A DNA stretch of 64,000 bases, taken from assembly GCA_904066235.2 (NCBI GenBank), contig CAJFCV020000004.1, forward strand, positions 9,548,001 through 9,612,000, given 5' to 3'. Below, piece after piece: positions 41,806 to 53,948 of this stretch (position 1 is its first letter; the number at the start of each line of letters is the position of its first letter). The position numbers and the translations under genes were made by a program. This DNA is from Bursaphelenchus xylophilus (Eukaryota; Nematoda; Chromadorea; Rhabditida; Aphelenchoididae). The notes under the pieces are model-generated. The model did not search any database. It worked only from the letters and a program-made list of their open reading frames with translations, and was not told the origin of the DNA.

Positions 41806-44800
41806 TTAGCCCAAAACCTTTTTGATGGCCTTCAATAACGGGAACTTCTCTTTCTTGCAAACATTGTTGAAGTCATCAAAATCCAAAGTCCATACGAACA
41901 CACCGCCCAACCCATTACTTTTGGCGTACTTGGCCTTCTCCTCGACTGACTTCTCATTGTCATAATTGTACCACTGATTTCCCTTTTGGGCATATGGAGT
42001 TTTAGACTTATCATCCCATTTTTCCTTGGCCCCTTGTTTAAGAACTTGGCACACCTCGTAGTAAGCAAGAACTCCATCGGTCTTGGTGGTAGGCAAGGCT
42101 TTGGAAGCCGATGGCGCCGGAGATCCGGGGCCTTGATTGGGATTGGACGAGGCCAGCGTCCATCCGCGGCCGTAGGTTGGGATCCCGAGGAGAATCTTCT
42201 TGGCGGGGAAACTCTGCAAAATCTTGCATTAAATCGAATCTTTTGGTATTTTAAAACGCGTTTTATTACAAATCGTAGTTTGGCCCGGACATTGTTAAAA
42301 TCGGTGTCTCAGAATTCAACGAAACTTGGTAGATTTAATCACTGCTAGGCATAGAACATTCGCTTTCTTTAATTTTTCCCAAAATTACCATATGACGGAT
42401 TACTGTAACTTTCTTCCTCAAAAAAGATGTGCCCTAATCGTGAAAACGAAGTTGTATTTTAGTGCAAATTGAGTTTAGGTGTATGTTTTCGACCATGTTG
42501 AACATTTTTGTAATTATCACCAAAAACTAAAAATTACATCTAAGCTATGTTACACTTCAGGCAACATACCATTTCGGGTGTAAAAAATGCAGTTTTGAGG
42601 TGACGCAGATTTTGAAACCGGAATATTAAACTTCAAGCCTTGTCTAATAAACCATAAAAATTTCAGAAAAATCAAGTGTATAGTTTTTGAGAAATTGGAC
42701 ATTGAATGACTCATGTGCAATATCACCTTGACCCGAAAAAAACTGGCATTCCTGGGGTTTTGACCTGACGCAGATTTTGAAAGTTTCCAATACATTTTTA
42801 TCACTATTTAGGAGGATTTGGAAAGTTTCAGAGGAAAAAAATGTATAGTTTTTGAGAAATCGGCCAAAATACCTTGTTTTAGGTCATCAGATGCCCGAAA
42901 AAAACTGGCATTCTTGGGGTTTTGACCTGACGCAGATTTTGAAAGTTTCCAATACATTTTTATCACTATTTAGGAGGATTTGGAAAGTTTCAGAGGAAAA
43001 AAATGTATAGTTTTTGAGAAATCGGCCAAAATACCTTGTTTTAGGTCATCAGATGCCCGAAAAAAACTGGCATTCTTGGGGTTTTGACCTGACGCAGATT
43101 TTGAAAGTTTCCAATACATTTTTATCACATTTTAGGAGGATTTGGAAAGTTTCAGAGGAAAAAAATGTATAGTTTTTGAGAAATCGGCCAAAATACCTTG
43201 TTTTAGGTCATCAGATGCCCGAAAAAAACTGGCATTCTTGGGGTTTTGACCTGACGCAGATTTTGAAAGTTTCCAATACATTTTTATCACATTTTAGGAG
43301 GATTTGGAAAGTTTCAGTGGAAAAAAATGTATAGTTTTTGAGAAATCGGCCAAAATACCTTGTTTTAGGTCATCAGATGCCCGAAAAAACTGGCATTCTT
43401 GGGGTTTTGACCTGACGCAGATTTTGAAAGTTTCCAATACATTTTTATCACATTTTAGGAGGATTTGGAAAGTTTCAGTGGAAAAAAATGTATAGTTTTT
43501 GAGAAATCGGCCAAAATACTTTGTTTTAGGTCATCAGAACACAGAATCGTAGCCATCGGCTTACATTTGACAAAAGTTTTGCAGAGAGCTCGAATTTATT
43601 AGTGACAATTTGGAGAAAAAAACAGTAACACGCATGTATCTCGAAAAAAAGAGATGCCCAAGAAAATTGGTCGAATTTTCCAGCAACTTGACCTATAACA
43701 GGTTCACCTTGGTCGATATCTCAAAAACTATTCACTGTTTTCCTCTGAAACTTTCTATATCCTCCTGAAATGTCATAAAAATGTATCGGAAACTTTGAAA
43801 ATCTGCGCCTAGCCAAAAACCTAAGAATGCCAGATTTTTTCGGGCATCTGATGACCTAAAACAAGGTATTCTGGCCGATTTCTCAAAAACTATACATTTT
43901 TTTCCTCTGAAACTTTCCATGTCCTCCTAAAATATGATAAGAATGTATTGGAAACTTTCAAAATCTGCGTCAGGTCAAAACCCCAAGAATGCCAGTTTTT
44001 TTCGGGCATCTGATGACCTAAAACAAGGTATTTTGGCCGATTTCTCAAAAACTATACATTTTTTTCCTCTGAAACTTTCCAAATCCTCCTAAAATGTGAT
44101 AAAAATGTAGTGGAAACTTTCAAAATCTGCGTCAGGTCAAAACCCCAAGAATGCCAGTTTTTTTCGGGCATCTGATGACCTAAAACAAGGTATTTTGGCC
44201 GATTTCTCAAAAACTATATATTTTTTTCCTCTGAACCTTTCCAAATCCTCCTAAAATGTGATAAAAATGTATTGGAAACTTTCAAAATCTGCGTCAGGTC
44301 AAAACCCCAAGAATGCCAGTTTTTTTCGGGCATCTGATGACCTAAAACAAGGTATTTTGGCCGATTTCTCAAAAACTATACATTTTTTTCCTCTGAAACT
44401 TTCTAAATCCTCCTAAATAGTGATAAAAATGTATTGGAAACTTTCAAAATCTGCGTCAGGTCAAAACCCCAAGAATGCCAGTTTTTTTCGGGCATCTGAT
44501 GACCTAAAACAAGGTATTTTGGCCGATTTCTCAAAAACTATACATTTTTTTCCTCTGAAACTTTCCAAATCCTCCTAAATAGTGATAAAAATGTATTGGA
44601 AACTTTCAAAATCTGCGTCAGGTCAAAACCCCAGGAATGCCAGTTTTTTTCGGGTCAAGGTGATATTGCACATGAGTCATTCAATGTCCAATTTCTCAAA
44701 AACTATACATTTGATTTTTCTGAAATTTTTATGTTTTATTAGACAAGGCTTGAAGTTTAATATTCCGGTTTCAAAATCTGCGTCACCTCAAAACTGCACT

Positions 44801-45963
44801 TTTACACCCGAAATGGTATGTTGCCTCAAGTGTAACATAGCTTAGATGTAATTTTTAGTTTTTGGTGATAATTACAAAAATGTTCAACATGGTCGAAAAC
44901 ATACACCTAAACTCGATTTGCACTAAAACTGAGCTTCGTTTTCTCGATCAGGGCACATCTTTTTTGGGGAAGAAACTTACAGTAATCCGTCGTACGGTAA
45001 TTTTGGGCAAAAACAAAGAAAGCGAATGTTCTATGTCTAGTGTTGATTAGATTGACCAAGTTTCGTTAAATTCTGAGACACCGATTTTAACAATGTCCGC
45101 CCCCTGTTAGGCTAAGCCCCAAAGTGTGGCAAAACGCGTTTTAAACATAACGCATGTAGTCAGGTTTCTTTACAATTGACTAAAAGTGGTCTAGAAGCCA
45201 TGCAGCCATTGCTTTTGCCGATCTACCCACTCAAACTCACCTTTTTATAAAACTGTGTGAGTTTATCCACATTGAATATCCCGGTTCCGTATAATGGCGC
45301 ATTTTGCGCAGTTTCCTTGGTCCATGAGCCAAAGAAATCATAGGCCATGATGTTCAGGAAGTCCAGAGAGTCCTTCAGCTGGTTAAAATCATAGATCTTA
45401 GCGGCTGTCTTGGAGTTTGGCGAGACAGCCGCCGTGACCAAGAAATCTTTTCCGGCTTCTGATTTAACGGCCTTGATGAGTTGCGTGAATTCAGATTTTT
45501 GCTCGGCGGTCGGGAATTCCCAATCAATATCCACTCCGTCAAACCCATTCTTCTTCGCGAAAGCCACGGCATTTTTGGCAAAGTTCTTCCTGTTCTGATC
45601 GCTGCTCGCGATACTTGCAAAATCACCAAAACTAGCGCCTCCAAACGACAGGATGAGCTTCAGATCCTTTTGGTGGTTCTTCAACCCCTTGAGGTCCTTG
45701 TAGCCCTTCGTTAAGTCCGAGGGCTCGGTTGGCGCAGGATTATTGCCCGAGGCATCGGTTTTAGCAAACGCGTAAAAGATGTGGGTGCAAACACCGGCCT
45801 CATACTTGTCGATGGTCCATTTCCCGGGCTCTGGGCGATACTGCGCCCAGTTCGTTAGATAGCAGCCGCGGACCTTGCCTTCGGCCGCTCTCTTCACAAT
45901 TATCTTGGCTTCAAAGCCCACGAAAATCAAGAACAAGGTCAGAAAAAGGGAAGACAATCTCAT
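41806..45963 (-). CDS. GH18 chitinase / chitinase-like protein, secreted
   Basis: Two exons on the minus strand, 45241-45963 and 41806-42213; 376 residues. The start at 45963 is chosen because it begins the signal peptide MRLSSLFLTLFLIFVGFEAK; an in-frame ATG 13 codons upstream would bury it. The GH18 fold shows SFGGAS (residues about 106-111) and the catalytic DGVDIDWE (142-149) with all acidic residues intact, then MAYDFFGSW, LLGIPTYGRGW and GGVFVWTLDFDDF. It should hydrolyse chitin, for instance in eggshell, cuticle or food. There is no chitin-binding domain. The 3.0-kb intron is almost entirely a foldback element, yet phase is preserved. An alternative acceptor 12 bases upstream (ATTTTGCAG retained as codons) is also in frame. 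Tail-to-tail with the receptor gene. Confidence 0.93.
42251..45144. mobile_element. 2.9-kb foldback element with 162-base tandem units in its arms (member 1)
   Basis: Outer ends TTAAAACGCGTTTTATTACA and, at the right, AAAACGCGTTTTAA, followed inward by GGCCCGGACATTGTT, GTTTTCGACCATG and CAACATACCAT landmarks in both arms. The left arm then has five tandem units (TGACCTGACGCAGATTTTG at 42761, 42923, 43085, 43247, 43408; period 161-162). The right arm has inverted units. The centre is near 43620. It occupies chitinase intron 1. No coding sequence. Confidence 0.85.
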
Positions 45964-46012
45964 CTTGGATACAACCCCAAGTCGTGAGTAATTTCTGCTC
46001 AATTTGAGAACC

Positions 46013-46019
46013 TTATATA
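46013..46019 (-). promoter_or_regulatory. TATA box of the chitinase gene
   Basis: TATATAAGG on the minus strand about 50 bases upstream of the chosen start codon, suitably placed for a short 5' leader. Confidence 0.5.
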
Positions 46020-46843
46020 GTTGTCTAGTGTGAGATGGACTACGAATTTTCGGCCGTTCCTAAAGCCTCAATTGTTTGCACATCCGCAGAACGTAGAAAA
46101 CAAGAGCTACCTTTGGTCAGGAAACTCGGAATTGTGTTGTAATTTTGAAAAAGCTGTGTAAATATGAAAATTGTGATGCGATGAAATTTTCGGAATACAC
46201 GCAATGAGAAGCCGGATTCGGCCAGTTGAGTTGTTGACCCGGATCCATTGAGATTCCGGGAAGGTTAGCTTTCAAAGAGGAAGTATTGTCATTTTATCGG
46301 TTTATCTTACGGGCAACCGGCATTTACCGAGAACTACTACGGTTTTTCTGTTGTAATCTACGTATTATGATGGAAATTTTGCATTGACAACTCTCTCGTA
46401 CTGATCAGTACACGAAACTATTGACTTTGTCCATCGCTTCCAAAGTTATGAGAGTTTGTTTTCAAAAAATTTTTTTTGATCTTTAATAAAATGCCTGGTT
46501 AATCCTGTGGTAACTACTCAAGCCTCTTATGCACCTGTAAACATAATTCGCAAGATCTAACTGTCAAATCCATCGTTTGAATTTCCTGTTGTAAGTAAAT
46601 GTTGGCTTATTTCCAAACCTGCCCGCAGAATCTCCGTGGTTCTTCTAGCCACCCGCAAAGTGGTTGCACGCAAGTGTGATGCTCTCCAGATATCACCATA
46701 AGTACATAATCTCAGAGAAACAAAGCGTCGAGTCATTTCCGTATGAAACTAATCGCACAAAGATGCTTATCCTTATCATCCACACACTTCACAGGAAAAA
46801 TGTTTGTTCGAAAAAGAAATCTTTTGTTTCGTCCTGATAACGC
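46020..46843. other. Intergenic region between divergent chitinase and MTP-like genes
   Basis: Shared upstream region. Its middle (46355-46665) is a short copy of the Helitron-like repeat at 32825-33765, matching the left phrase CTGATCAGTACACGAA and the right phrase TTTGAATTTCCTG. Confidence 0.55.
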
Positions 46844-49800
46844 ATGTTCGTCTATCTTGCTTTTACAGGTAACTCATAAAACTTCTAGTTTGATTTATTA
46901 ACTTACAGTCATCTTATTGCGCTATCCCTGCTCCTGCAAGGATGAAGATGTGGACCCCGGCGCCATCGGATATCTGTATAAAACAAGAATTTACGACTTT
47001 AAATCGACAATGATTTACAACGACTATGCTGCGACTTCAAAGGCCATAAAAACACATGCAAATGTTACAATAAAATACGTCCACAATGATAAGGACTCAA
47101 TGCTGGCGGAGTATACGGTAGGTCGCAAAAAAGCTTTCTATGGTCAAGTTTGCGGCAAATCAAGAAGTTTTAGATCAACAACTGCTTTCGGGGACCATGC
47201 AAGAATTTGAAGGACAAAAAAGTTTTCGTGGAACTGGAGCGAGGTCAGGTTGTGAATGGACTCCTGCAAGAACAAGCATCATTATGGGACTTTCGGCATT
47301 CGCTGGTGTACGCGCTGACGGTTCCTCATCTGCAAGAAGTCGGTAAAAGAGAAAGAGGGGTCAGTTTTTTTAAGAACTCACCAGATTTTGAAGGCTAGAG
47401 CCTCTTGCTGCAAGCTCATTCTATGGCAACGACGTATTTATATTCGTTTTTAGACCTTCCCCCATGGCAACTGCGATTTCGTCCATAAACGAAGCAACTC
47501 TACCGAGTACATTCATGAGATCAAAAGATGCGACTTCAACCTCTTCAATCCAGCCAATCCATTCATGAAACTCTATTTGAGCAGCAAAATTAATTACTTG
47601 TAAGTAGCTATTTTTTCTCTCTAGGTCAGTGTAAAATTCACCGTTCATTTTCAGCCAAAACGAAAAGTACGTTGGAGAAGAAACGAACATCGTTGGCGTC
47701 GAAACCCTTGAATTCAAAAACATCTTGGATTCGACATACTTCCTCAACGTTTCCTCAAGTTTTCAACTGACCTTACAACATACTAATCAGTCCATGAAGA
47801 AGAAACGCTGTGATTATGGGCTTACTGTCGGAGAATGTGCTAGCCGACTGCCGTTGGAGAGGCTGGGAAGAGAATGGGCTGTTATAGCGACTTCCTTGAA
47901 GGCCGTTAATCATACTTTGACGAAAACACGTAATAATAAATTTAGTCAAAGTGACGTGTTTGAGGCAAGCAGGTTACTGTGTAGCGGAGACAAAGAGAAG
48001 TTCGATGAGGGATACAAAGTCTTGAAGGATATTGATTTTTATGAACGACCGGTAAGTAATAAAGCTTTTCTCGTTGCTGACGTAAGCACTATGCAATTAT
48101 GATAAGCTGATGCAGGCTTAATAACATGAGGTATCAGTCTGTCGGAAAAATAACGGCGGATCGTCGCATCAAAATGTCTCGCCTCGCCGCTGTCGCGCAC
48201 CAAATCCCAAGCCGCGGCTTGCAGTCGCAAAGCGATGATGGGCGATTCGGAGGCGCGACGATCCGCCGTTTTTTTCCCGACAGACCGATAATATTTTCGG
48301 TTGAAAGTTGGCAAGAACGTGACATTTTTTGCAAATTTTCTGGGGATACAAAAGCTTGAAGTCTATTTCTATCCTACAGAGCAGCGTTTCCATAAAAAAC
48401 ACATTTTTTTCCGCATAACACTTCCAACAATATCACCAAAAATTGTTTTTCTACGTGACCGGTCTCCGCGTTTTGCGTGCTCTCTCGGTCGCAAAAATGA
48501 ATATCTTGGCACAGCATTCCGAATTTTTTTCGCCGCCGATCGGTGTCCAAAAAAATGAAAAATTAAAAAATGCACATTACATTTTCATGTGTGTAAGGGT
48601 AGCCAGAAGAGATACTGGCAAAAACAAAAACTCTTTATGTAGAGTAATCAATTTCCTTTCAGAGTATGTAAGTTTTGTCTTCAGGTTGCCCGCTACCTTT
48701 GAGAAAATCGTCACTAAAAAAATGGAAGTTTCGATTTTGAATGCCAAAAAAATGTACTTTCTTGGGGCCACCAAAAAAGATGTTGGAGTCTATCGTAAAG
48801 AGAATTTCAAGGGCTACAACATATTAAAATTTCAAGATTTTTGTGGGGGTTTGAGTCAAGCTAGAGTGAAAAAACCCCTGATTTTGGCCATTTTTTGCAC
48901 TTTTTCTTGATTTGTTTGCACTTTTAGTGCAAAAATAAAAAACCATCCGTCGGCGATGGAATCTGTGTGTCATGTCGGATATGCATGCCAAACTTGAAGC
49001 TTCGCCGACGCTCCGGAGTCGCTGAATATCCGTTTAAACACGAAACCTTAGAGTACTATTTCTGTTGTTTGAAGTCGCTTTATCTGCTCCAAGATACCTT
49101 TTGATCAAAAGTATATTGTCTATATACAGTGTATAACAATTTCTTATCATTTACTCACGATATATTTTTTTTATTTCGACAATTGAATTTGGCAGAAAAT
49201 CCTTCCTAGAGCGTTTGTTTGTTGCAAGAACCAATTAAATTAACCGCCAAGCTGAGTTAGACTTTTGCAATTAAGTCGTTACGCAGTTGTTATACACTGT
49301 ATATAGACAATATATTTTTGCTCAAAAGGTATCTTGGAGCAGATAAAGTGATTTCAAACAACAGAAATAGTACTCTAAGGTTTCGTGTTTAAACGGATAT
49401 TCAGCGACTCCGGAGCGTCGGCGAAGCTTCAAGTTTGGCATGCATATCCGACATGACACACAGATTCCATCGCCGACGGATGGTTTTTTATTTTTGCACT
49501 AAAAGTGCAAACAAATCAAGAAAAAGTGCAAAAAATGGCCAAAATCAAGGGTTTTTTCACTCTAACTTGACTCAAACCCCCACAAAAATCTTGAAATTTT
49601 AATATGTTGTAGCCCTTGAAATTCTCTTTACGATAGACTCCAACATCTTTTTTGGTGGCCCCAAGAAAGAACATTTTTTTGGCATTCAAAATCGAAACTT
49701 CCATTTTTTTAGTGACGATTTTCTCAAAGGTAGCGGGCAACCTGAAGACAAAACTTACATACTCTGAAAGGAAATTGATTACTCTACATAAAGAGTTTTT

Positions 49801-51198
49801 GTTTTTACCAGTATCTCTTCTTGCTACCCTTACACACATGAAAATGTAATGTGCATTTTTTAATTTTTCATTTTTTTGGACACCGATCGGCGGCGAAAAA
49901 AATTCGGAATGCTGTGCTTGGCAAAGCCTGCAAAGGCGAGCTAAATTTCCTGACTTCATGTTGGCCTATGCCCAAACATTAGTTTTACAAAGATTGAATT
50001 TCCAGATTGTCTACAGGATGTTAAACAGCTTCTACGGGACTTGCGGGGAAAACGTCCCGGTTGACCATTCGCTGAAAGTCGCCGAGTTGTTGGTTAAAAT
50101 GATGCCAGTTCAACCTTTCATTGCAACACTCCTTTTGCGTGCGGAATCCGAGTCTGTCCAAGAGCCTAATAAATGGGGGTACTTGTATGATGTTATTAAG
50201 ATCGAAGCGCAGAGATATGAAGATGTAAGTATGTAGTGTGGAAATATCGAAACCGCCTTTATCCATGTTTAGTTTGCCGACTTCTGGAAGCAAATGAGGC
50301 GATTCCATGTGTTCAAGCCGAATTATTTGTATCTGTCGCAGCATGGAAAAGCTTTTGCCAAAAGGAGGAAGATTACAGGTAAGCTGCAAGGCACATATCG
50401 GCAAAGAATGTGCGTTCAAAAATTTCCTGGCCTGAGTACAAGCTAGGAGTACTAGAAGTGAGGTAAATCGGGCCGGAATGGGCCAAAATTATACATATCC
50501 GGTCAGGCCAGGCCCGGGCTTTTTCAAATCTGCTCAGGTCCAATTGCTACTTCTAGAATAGATGAAGAATTTTCCCGAGGGATTGATATAATAGTAGACG
50601 ATTATCTTTTTTATTCAGCTCTTAACGGCGTCAGCTTGTACATTGTCACCCGACGCTACACCGATGATCACCACAAATACTCTCTCGAACATGCTGATCA
50701 TCTAAATGTCACCGAGCTGGCTAGTCTAGAATGTGCCAGTGAAAATTGCTTGCTTCGGGTTGTGAATCACAACGAACAAATTGAACTTAACGATAGAAAG
50801 GTAAACAATTCTCGACCAGACTACAATAGACTTTGACTGATTTAGGAAATTTCGCTAACTATCGCGCTAAACAGCACTATGCCCCTTCAAGCCGGACCTG
50901 CATTACTTTTCAACTCTGCGACAGAGTTGCTTCTGACCGGTCGAAAAGCCGGAAGTGCTGTTCAACTAGAATTTGAACTGAAGGTAGCAGATCGTATCAC
51001 GGTGGTGAAAAACTTGTTCAACAAAAGGATGACAATATCAGGGAGTGTTCGGTTGAGCCCTGAGGAAGTTGTAGTGGGGGAAGTGAGAAAAAGGTAGGAT
51101 GTATTAAAAGAGAAGATTACCAAACGATATGTGTTTTTAGTTTTGGAGATGAATCAGTGAGTTTGGTTCGAAAGTACCCTGGAATTACCGTACCATAG
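46844..51198 (+). CDS. Secreted vitellogenin-N / microsomal triglyceride transfer protein-like protein
   Basis: Eleven exons: 46844-46868, 46909-47117, 47174-47359, 47454-47599, 47655-48051, 50006-50224, 50273-50378, 50619-50800, 50846-51093, 51141-51198 by my count ten coding blocks with the first a 25-base signal exon; 591 residues, phase-consistent. The N terminus MFVYLAFTVILLRYPCSC is a short signal peptide. The large-lipid-transfer N-domain pattern is visible: FVELERGQVVNGLL, SLWDFRHSLVYALTV, then GNCDFVHKRSN...IHEIKRCDF, like the conserved GNC motif of MTP and vitellogenins. The helical part seems short (about 200 residues against roughly 300 in MTP), and the C-terminal part is beta-rich. 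MTP loads lipid onto secreted lipoproteins in the ER. One donor (47360, GTCAGT) is non-standard. Could be a divergent MTP or another LLT-family member. AATAAA at 51235. Confidence 0.6.
48135..48287. repeat. MITE with CAGTCTGTCGGAAAA ends, copy 3
   Basis: 153 bases with inverted ends, flanked by AT on both sides, in the intron between MTP-like exons at 48051 and 50006. Confidence 0.75.
48510..49917. mobile_element. 1.4-kb long palindrome in MTP-like intron
   Basis: The arms, starting CACAGCATTCCGAATTTTTT and its complement, are nearly identical over about 600 bases, so matching open frames appear at 48577-48910 (plus) and 49516-49849 (minus). The centre is near 49210. No conserved protein domain in these frames. 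Confidence 0.8.
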
Positions 51199-51241
51199 AA
51201 GCTTTAAATGGCATAAATATGTATTAATTTATCGAATAAAC

Positions 51242-52044
51242 CGTTTTACATTGATGGTTAACGCAAGTTAGATGGCAAGAAGCAGGCCAATACGAAACGA
51301 TTATATACAAAATCCTTCAGCGGCAATTTTAATTTAAAAAGAGCTCAAAAAGTGACCATATCGCAAGCTGATCAGAAATCGACTTTTTCACGTTTCTGCT
51401 GATCCCTTGCAGTTTATAAGTCAGCAATGTTCAATTGACTGTAGCCCGTTTCCAGACAGTTAATCCGCCCATTCTCAGAGTAACAAAAAAACGCGCAACA
51501 GACGAGCAAAAAAGAGGGGAACTGCAGAGGTGTTTTACTACGTAAATTTACGTATGTATAGGTGGTAAGGCGGTACAGCAATAATACGGTGAACACAAAA
51601 CATATTAAAATATTCAGCCTTTGACCAGGGGGCCTGAGAGTTAAAGTTGAAATAGCGTCTTGCGTTTTACAACGGCTCCACTTTCCATCAATTTCTGGCT
51701 TATTGAACGGCAGCTACAAGACTGCAGGGACTACCTGCTTCGTTAAAGAAAAACACGTTGTGTTCGATATAAGCCAGCTCAACGTCTGAATTCCCAGAAT
51801 CTCTTGACTTTTGGCTCTGTTAATCCCTTTCTTCGTGCATTTCCGCCCCCAACTATGCAAAGCGTCATGCTTGTTTCAATCAATGATTGAAACAGTCGCA
51901 CGGCCATGTACAATATTCTCTCAATATAAATGCAACGGAGATCGCGTTGCAGACAGCACCTTATCTTTTTACGCTAAAATTGCAGTTGTTTACTGTTAAG
52001 TCTACAGTTACAAAATCTACTGCATAAAAGTTTTTAAGTTTTTA
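51242..52044. other. Intergenic region with a segment duplicated at 54150
   Basis: 51560-51755 shares phrases (TAATACGGTGAAC, ATTCAGCCTTTGACCAGGGG, TTGCGTTT) in the same order with 54150-54330. The remaining sequence up to 52044 is the probable promoter of the sulfotransferase gene. Confidence 0.5.
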
Positions 52045-53948
52045 ATGATGCCTCCCAAAAATGTGATGCTGATTTTGCTGGCATCTTTGTTATTGTTTAT
52101 AACGATTCAACGACTTCGTTCGTACGAAAACTTTACATTGCTAAGGAATTGCACGGCAGAGGAAATAAAGGAAGAAGTCACTACAGCGCAGTCGGAGAAT
52201 AAGACTATTGAAGTGCTAATAAAGCCAGTGGTTGGGATCAACGGGTTGGCAGCGCTGCCTCCGTTCAAGGATAGTGTCACACATATGATTGTAAGTTGTA
52301 GAAACAAGTCTCACACCCATGTAAATGGTACTATACTAGGTAGGAAAAAATTGATGACATGTTTTCACAATCTATCAACGCGCAAAAACCTTGTCGCAAA
52401 TCTTCAAAAAGGCGACAAAATAAAATTTAAAGTTCGTGACGGCCAGGCACATTCAATCCAAAATAAAGTTTCAGCCCAGTTCGCTACACGGTACGAAAGC
52501 TGTCAAGGCTTTTTTGGATTGCGTAGTATTGAGCAGTAAAAATATTATAAAAGCCCGTTTCTCAAAAATCTAAATGTGTTTTCAGTTCGCCGACCGCTAC
52601 AAACTAGGGGCATGCCTCCTGCCAAAAGTGATGTCCACAGTTATGACTGCCGTTCTGTGTTATCTCAACGACGATAAGGCGTTTCTCAATGCATCAAGAG
52701 ACATTGCAACGGAACGTTTTGGAATTCGGTAGATTTACATAACTCTCTCTAACCTACAGTACGATTTTTTAATGCCTCAAATTTCAATTTTAGCTTCTGT
52801 GAAGAAAAAATTGAGCGGTATTCAATGTCCAAATTCGAGGACGAGTTCAACAAAGACCACAACTACACCATGTTTACCGTGGTGAGAGAGCCGATCGACC
52901 GATTTCTTGCTGCATTTGTGGACAAATGCTATTAGTAGGTGCTAAAGTTTTTCATTGAAAAATACCATCAATACAAAACATTTTACTAGGCAGCTGCTGA
53001 CGATGTGATACTCAGAATCGTTTGAAATTTTGGCACGAACGTTAAGACTAGGTCTTTTTCTAACTGCTGAAGATTTCAGCTCGCTTTTTGCAAGGGCCGC
53101 CGAGATATTCACTCATTTTTATCGGCATGATGACAAAAAGTGAGGTGAAGAAATTCGGGTTTGAAGCATTCAGCTGCTGATTTCTTTTAGCCAATACATC
53201 GTAGGAAATTTTAAAACCCGAGTTTTGCAGCGACTTTCCAAAGCGTTTCGAATGATATTTAGCACATCCCATTCGGATTTGGCTGTATTTTATGCAGATT
53301 CCTTATAAAAAAAGTGATTTTTTATCAAATATTGGAAACCGAATCAATCTGAACTTTTAGTGAGCCTCGTCGAAGCACAAATCATTACGATTGTTACGGA
53401 TGCGGGGAAAGTATTAAGTGTTTCATCAACCGAATGCACACCCGATTCTGGTATTACTTGGGTGGCCGGCATACCCTTGACGTGTTAGATCACCATGTCA
53501 TGCCACAAACTTGGTAAATATTTAATTTTTTGTGTGATTAGCGATTAAAATTGTAATTTTTCAGCTTTACGGCAAAAATCTTGACTCTCAGCACTTTCTA
53601 AAGTTAACTCTCTATACAACAAACAATTGCAGGCACTGCGATATGCAGCATTATCTACAGAAATACAAAATCCTCCGATATGTCAGCCACACTTCCGAAT
53701 CCTACAATTCGTTCCTGAACGAGCTGAACTCAACTCTTACTGAGACGAATGTGCCGCAAGCGCAAAGACAACACGTCCTCAAAGCCCTCTCCACATCGTC
53801 ATCATACCACACGACTACGGGGAAGTCGCAACGGCAGCTGTACGAGGATCGAGTGAGAGGAAACCCGCATTTAATGGAGAAGTTGATTAACATTTATTAC
53901 TATGATTATGTGACATTTGGATTTAAAATCCCCGAGATAAATGTGTAG
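52045..53948 (+). CDS. Golgi carbohydrate sulfotransferase (nematode family)
   Basis: Five exons: 52045-52290, 52586-52728, 52794-52934, 53361-53513, 53633-53948; 332 residues, phase-consistent. The N terminus MMPPKNVMLILLASLLLFIT is a type II signal anchor. KLGACLLPKVMSTVMTAVLC corresponds to the 5'-phosphosulfate-binding loop and TMFTVVREPIDRFLAAFVDK to the 3'-phosphate-binding motif for PAPS. CYGCGESIKCFINR and DHHVMPQTWHCD follow the usual order for the HNK-1/chondroitin-type family expanded in nematodes. It would transfer sulfate from PAPS to glycan hydroxyls in the Golgi lumen. The acceptor glycan cannot be inferred. Confidence 0.88.

Noticed and set aside
42763..44660. Regularly spaced 162-base repeats, considered as a CRISPR array
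   Set aside because: There are no spacers: the whole unit repeats, units are inverted about a centre, and the genome is animal.
48577..49959. Mirror-image ORFs of about 150 codons in the MTP-like intron
   Set aside because: They are arms of a long palindrome, lacking domains.
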